Shown: in pieces, positions 5,173 to 5,254 of the stretch | Numbering within the stretch: position 1 is the stretch's first letter | How the letters are laid out: each line of letters starts with the position of its first letter | NCBI GenBank assembly: GCA_028818995.1 | Contig: JAPPMR010000701.1 | Coordinates: forward strand, 1 to 5,254 | Length of the DNA: 5,254 nucleotides | Direction of reading: 5' to 3' | Origin: Candidatus Poribacteria bacterium | GTDB taxonomy: Bacteria; Poribacteria; WGA-4E; WGA-3G | Translations under genes and position numbers: made by a program | Notes under the pieces: model-generated | Told to the model about the DNA's origin: nothing | What the model saw: only the letters and a program-made list of their open reading frames with translations | The model's database searches: none

Positions 5173-5208
5173 CGCCTATAAACCCATACAGGAACTGGAT
5201 TTATAGCG
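5173..5208 (+). other. Stem-loop of unknown role
   Basis: CTATAAA (5176-5182) pairs with TTTATAG (5200-5206), extended by CG/CG at the base with one bulged C, around a 17-nt loop containing CCATACAGGAACTGG. There is no T-tract. It lies between the possible promoter at 5053 and the paired palindromes, in a probable untranslated leader. The rest of 4911-5254 is AT-rich with no credible gene; a GAGGAG at 5127-5132 has no start codon at a usable distance. Confidence 0.35.
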
Positions 5209-5219
5209 AATTTAGAAAT

Positions 5220-5254
5220 CATACCGTGGTATGAAAAATCATACCGTACGGTAT
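5220..5254. promoter_or_regulatory. Two tandem operator-like palindromes at the window edge
   Basis: CATACC-GT-GGTATG (5220-5233) and ATACCGTACGGTAT (5241-5254, preceded by C5240 and perhaps continuing past the edge) are two perfect palindromes of the same half-site CATACC. Their centres are 21 bp apart, about two helical turns, so two dimers would sit on the same face. This is how sites for autoregulators, such as antitoxins, are often arranged. The gene they would control lies outside the window. Confidence 0.5.

Overview
The window looks like an accessory, repeat-rich intergenic region of an AT-leaning bacterial chromosome. Every gene I can support is on the minus strand. Three things vaguely recall Candidatus Poribacteria or similar environmental genomes: the short GC-rich hairpins of the GGTAGGTGCGGTT...AACCGCACC type, the degenerate GTGTAAAGTTTTTGG / CGCGGATT repeats, and the start of a Gfo/Idh/MocA-like oxidoreductase. 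That placement is from memory and is not proven by the sequence.

Layout. Bases 1-44 hold the first 14 codons of a dehydrogenase-like gene running off the left edge, with a good SD site and a TTGACA-N17-TAAAAT promoter (81-109). Bases 110-371 have degenerate repeats, a small hairpin and a + strand terminator-like hairpin, but no gene. A doubtful 73-aa Pro/Lys-rich ORF lies at 372-593. Bases 594-941 contain a 115-bp palindromic mobile element (679-793) sitting inside another palindrome. A 102-aa acidic hypothetical gene follows (942-1250, good SD). Just upstream of it, on the + strand, is an orphan 3' half of a class II tRNA, probably Leu(UAA) (1284-1336).

The main gene is at 1452-4355. It encodes a 967-aa fused restriction-modification-like protein: an N-terminal PD...ExK nuclease motif, a helical connector, an N6-adenine methyltransferase core (DFACGTG, NPPY) and a C-terminal target-recognition region. 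It has its own promoter (TTGACT-N17-TATAAT), and a 16-bp operator-like palindrome fills the spacer between the -35 and -10 boxes.

From 4430 to the end (about 825 bp) I see no convincing gene. There is a second copy of the palindromic element (4598-4735), inserted cleanly into the loop of a GGTGCGGTT hairpin, followed by more hairpins and repeats. After a + strand TATAAT box and a stem-loop, the window ends in two palindromes whose centres are 21 bp apart, probably the operator region of a gene just beyond the right edge.

The picture is a stand-alone defence gene (Type IIG/IIL-like) beside a probable tRNA attachment-site scar. Two same-orientation copies of a non-coding element that appears to target hairpin loops lie on either side. 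The possibly new system is this hairpin-in-hairpin element: two independent insertions into unrelated palindromes, one of which leaves the target exactly reconstructable with no target duplication.
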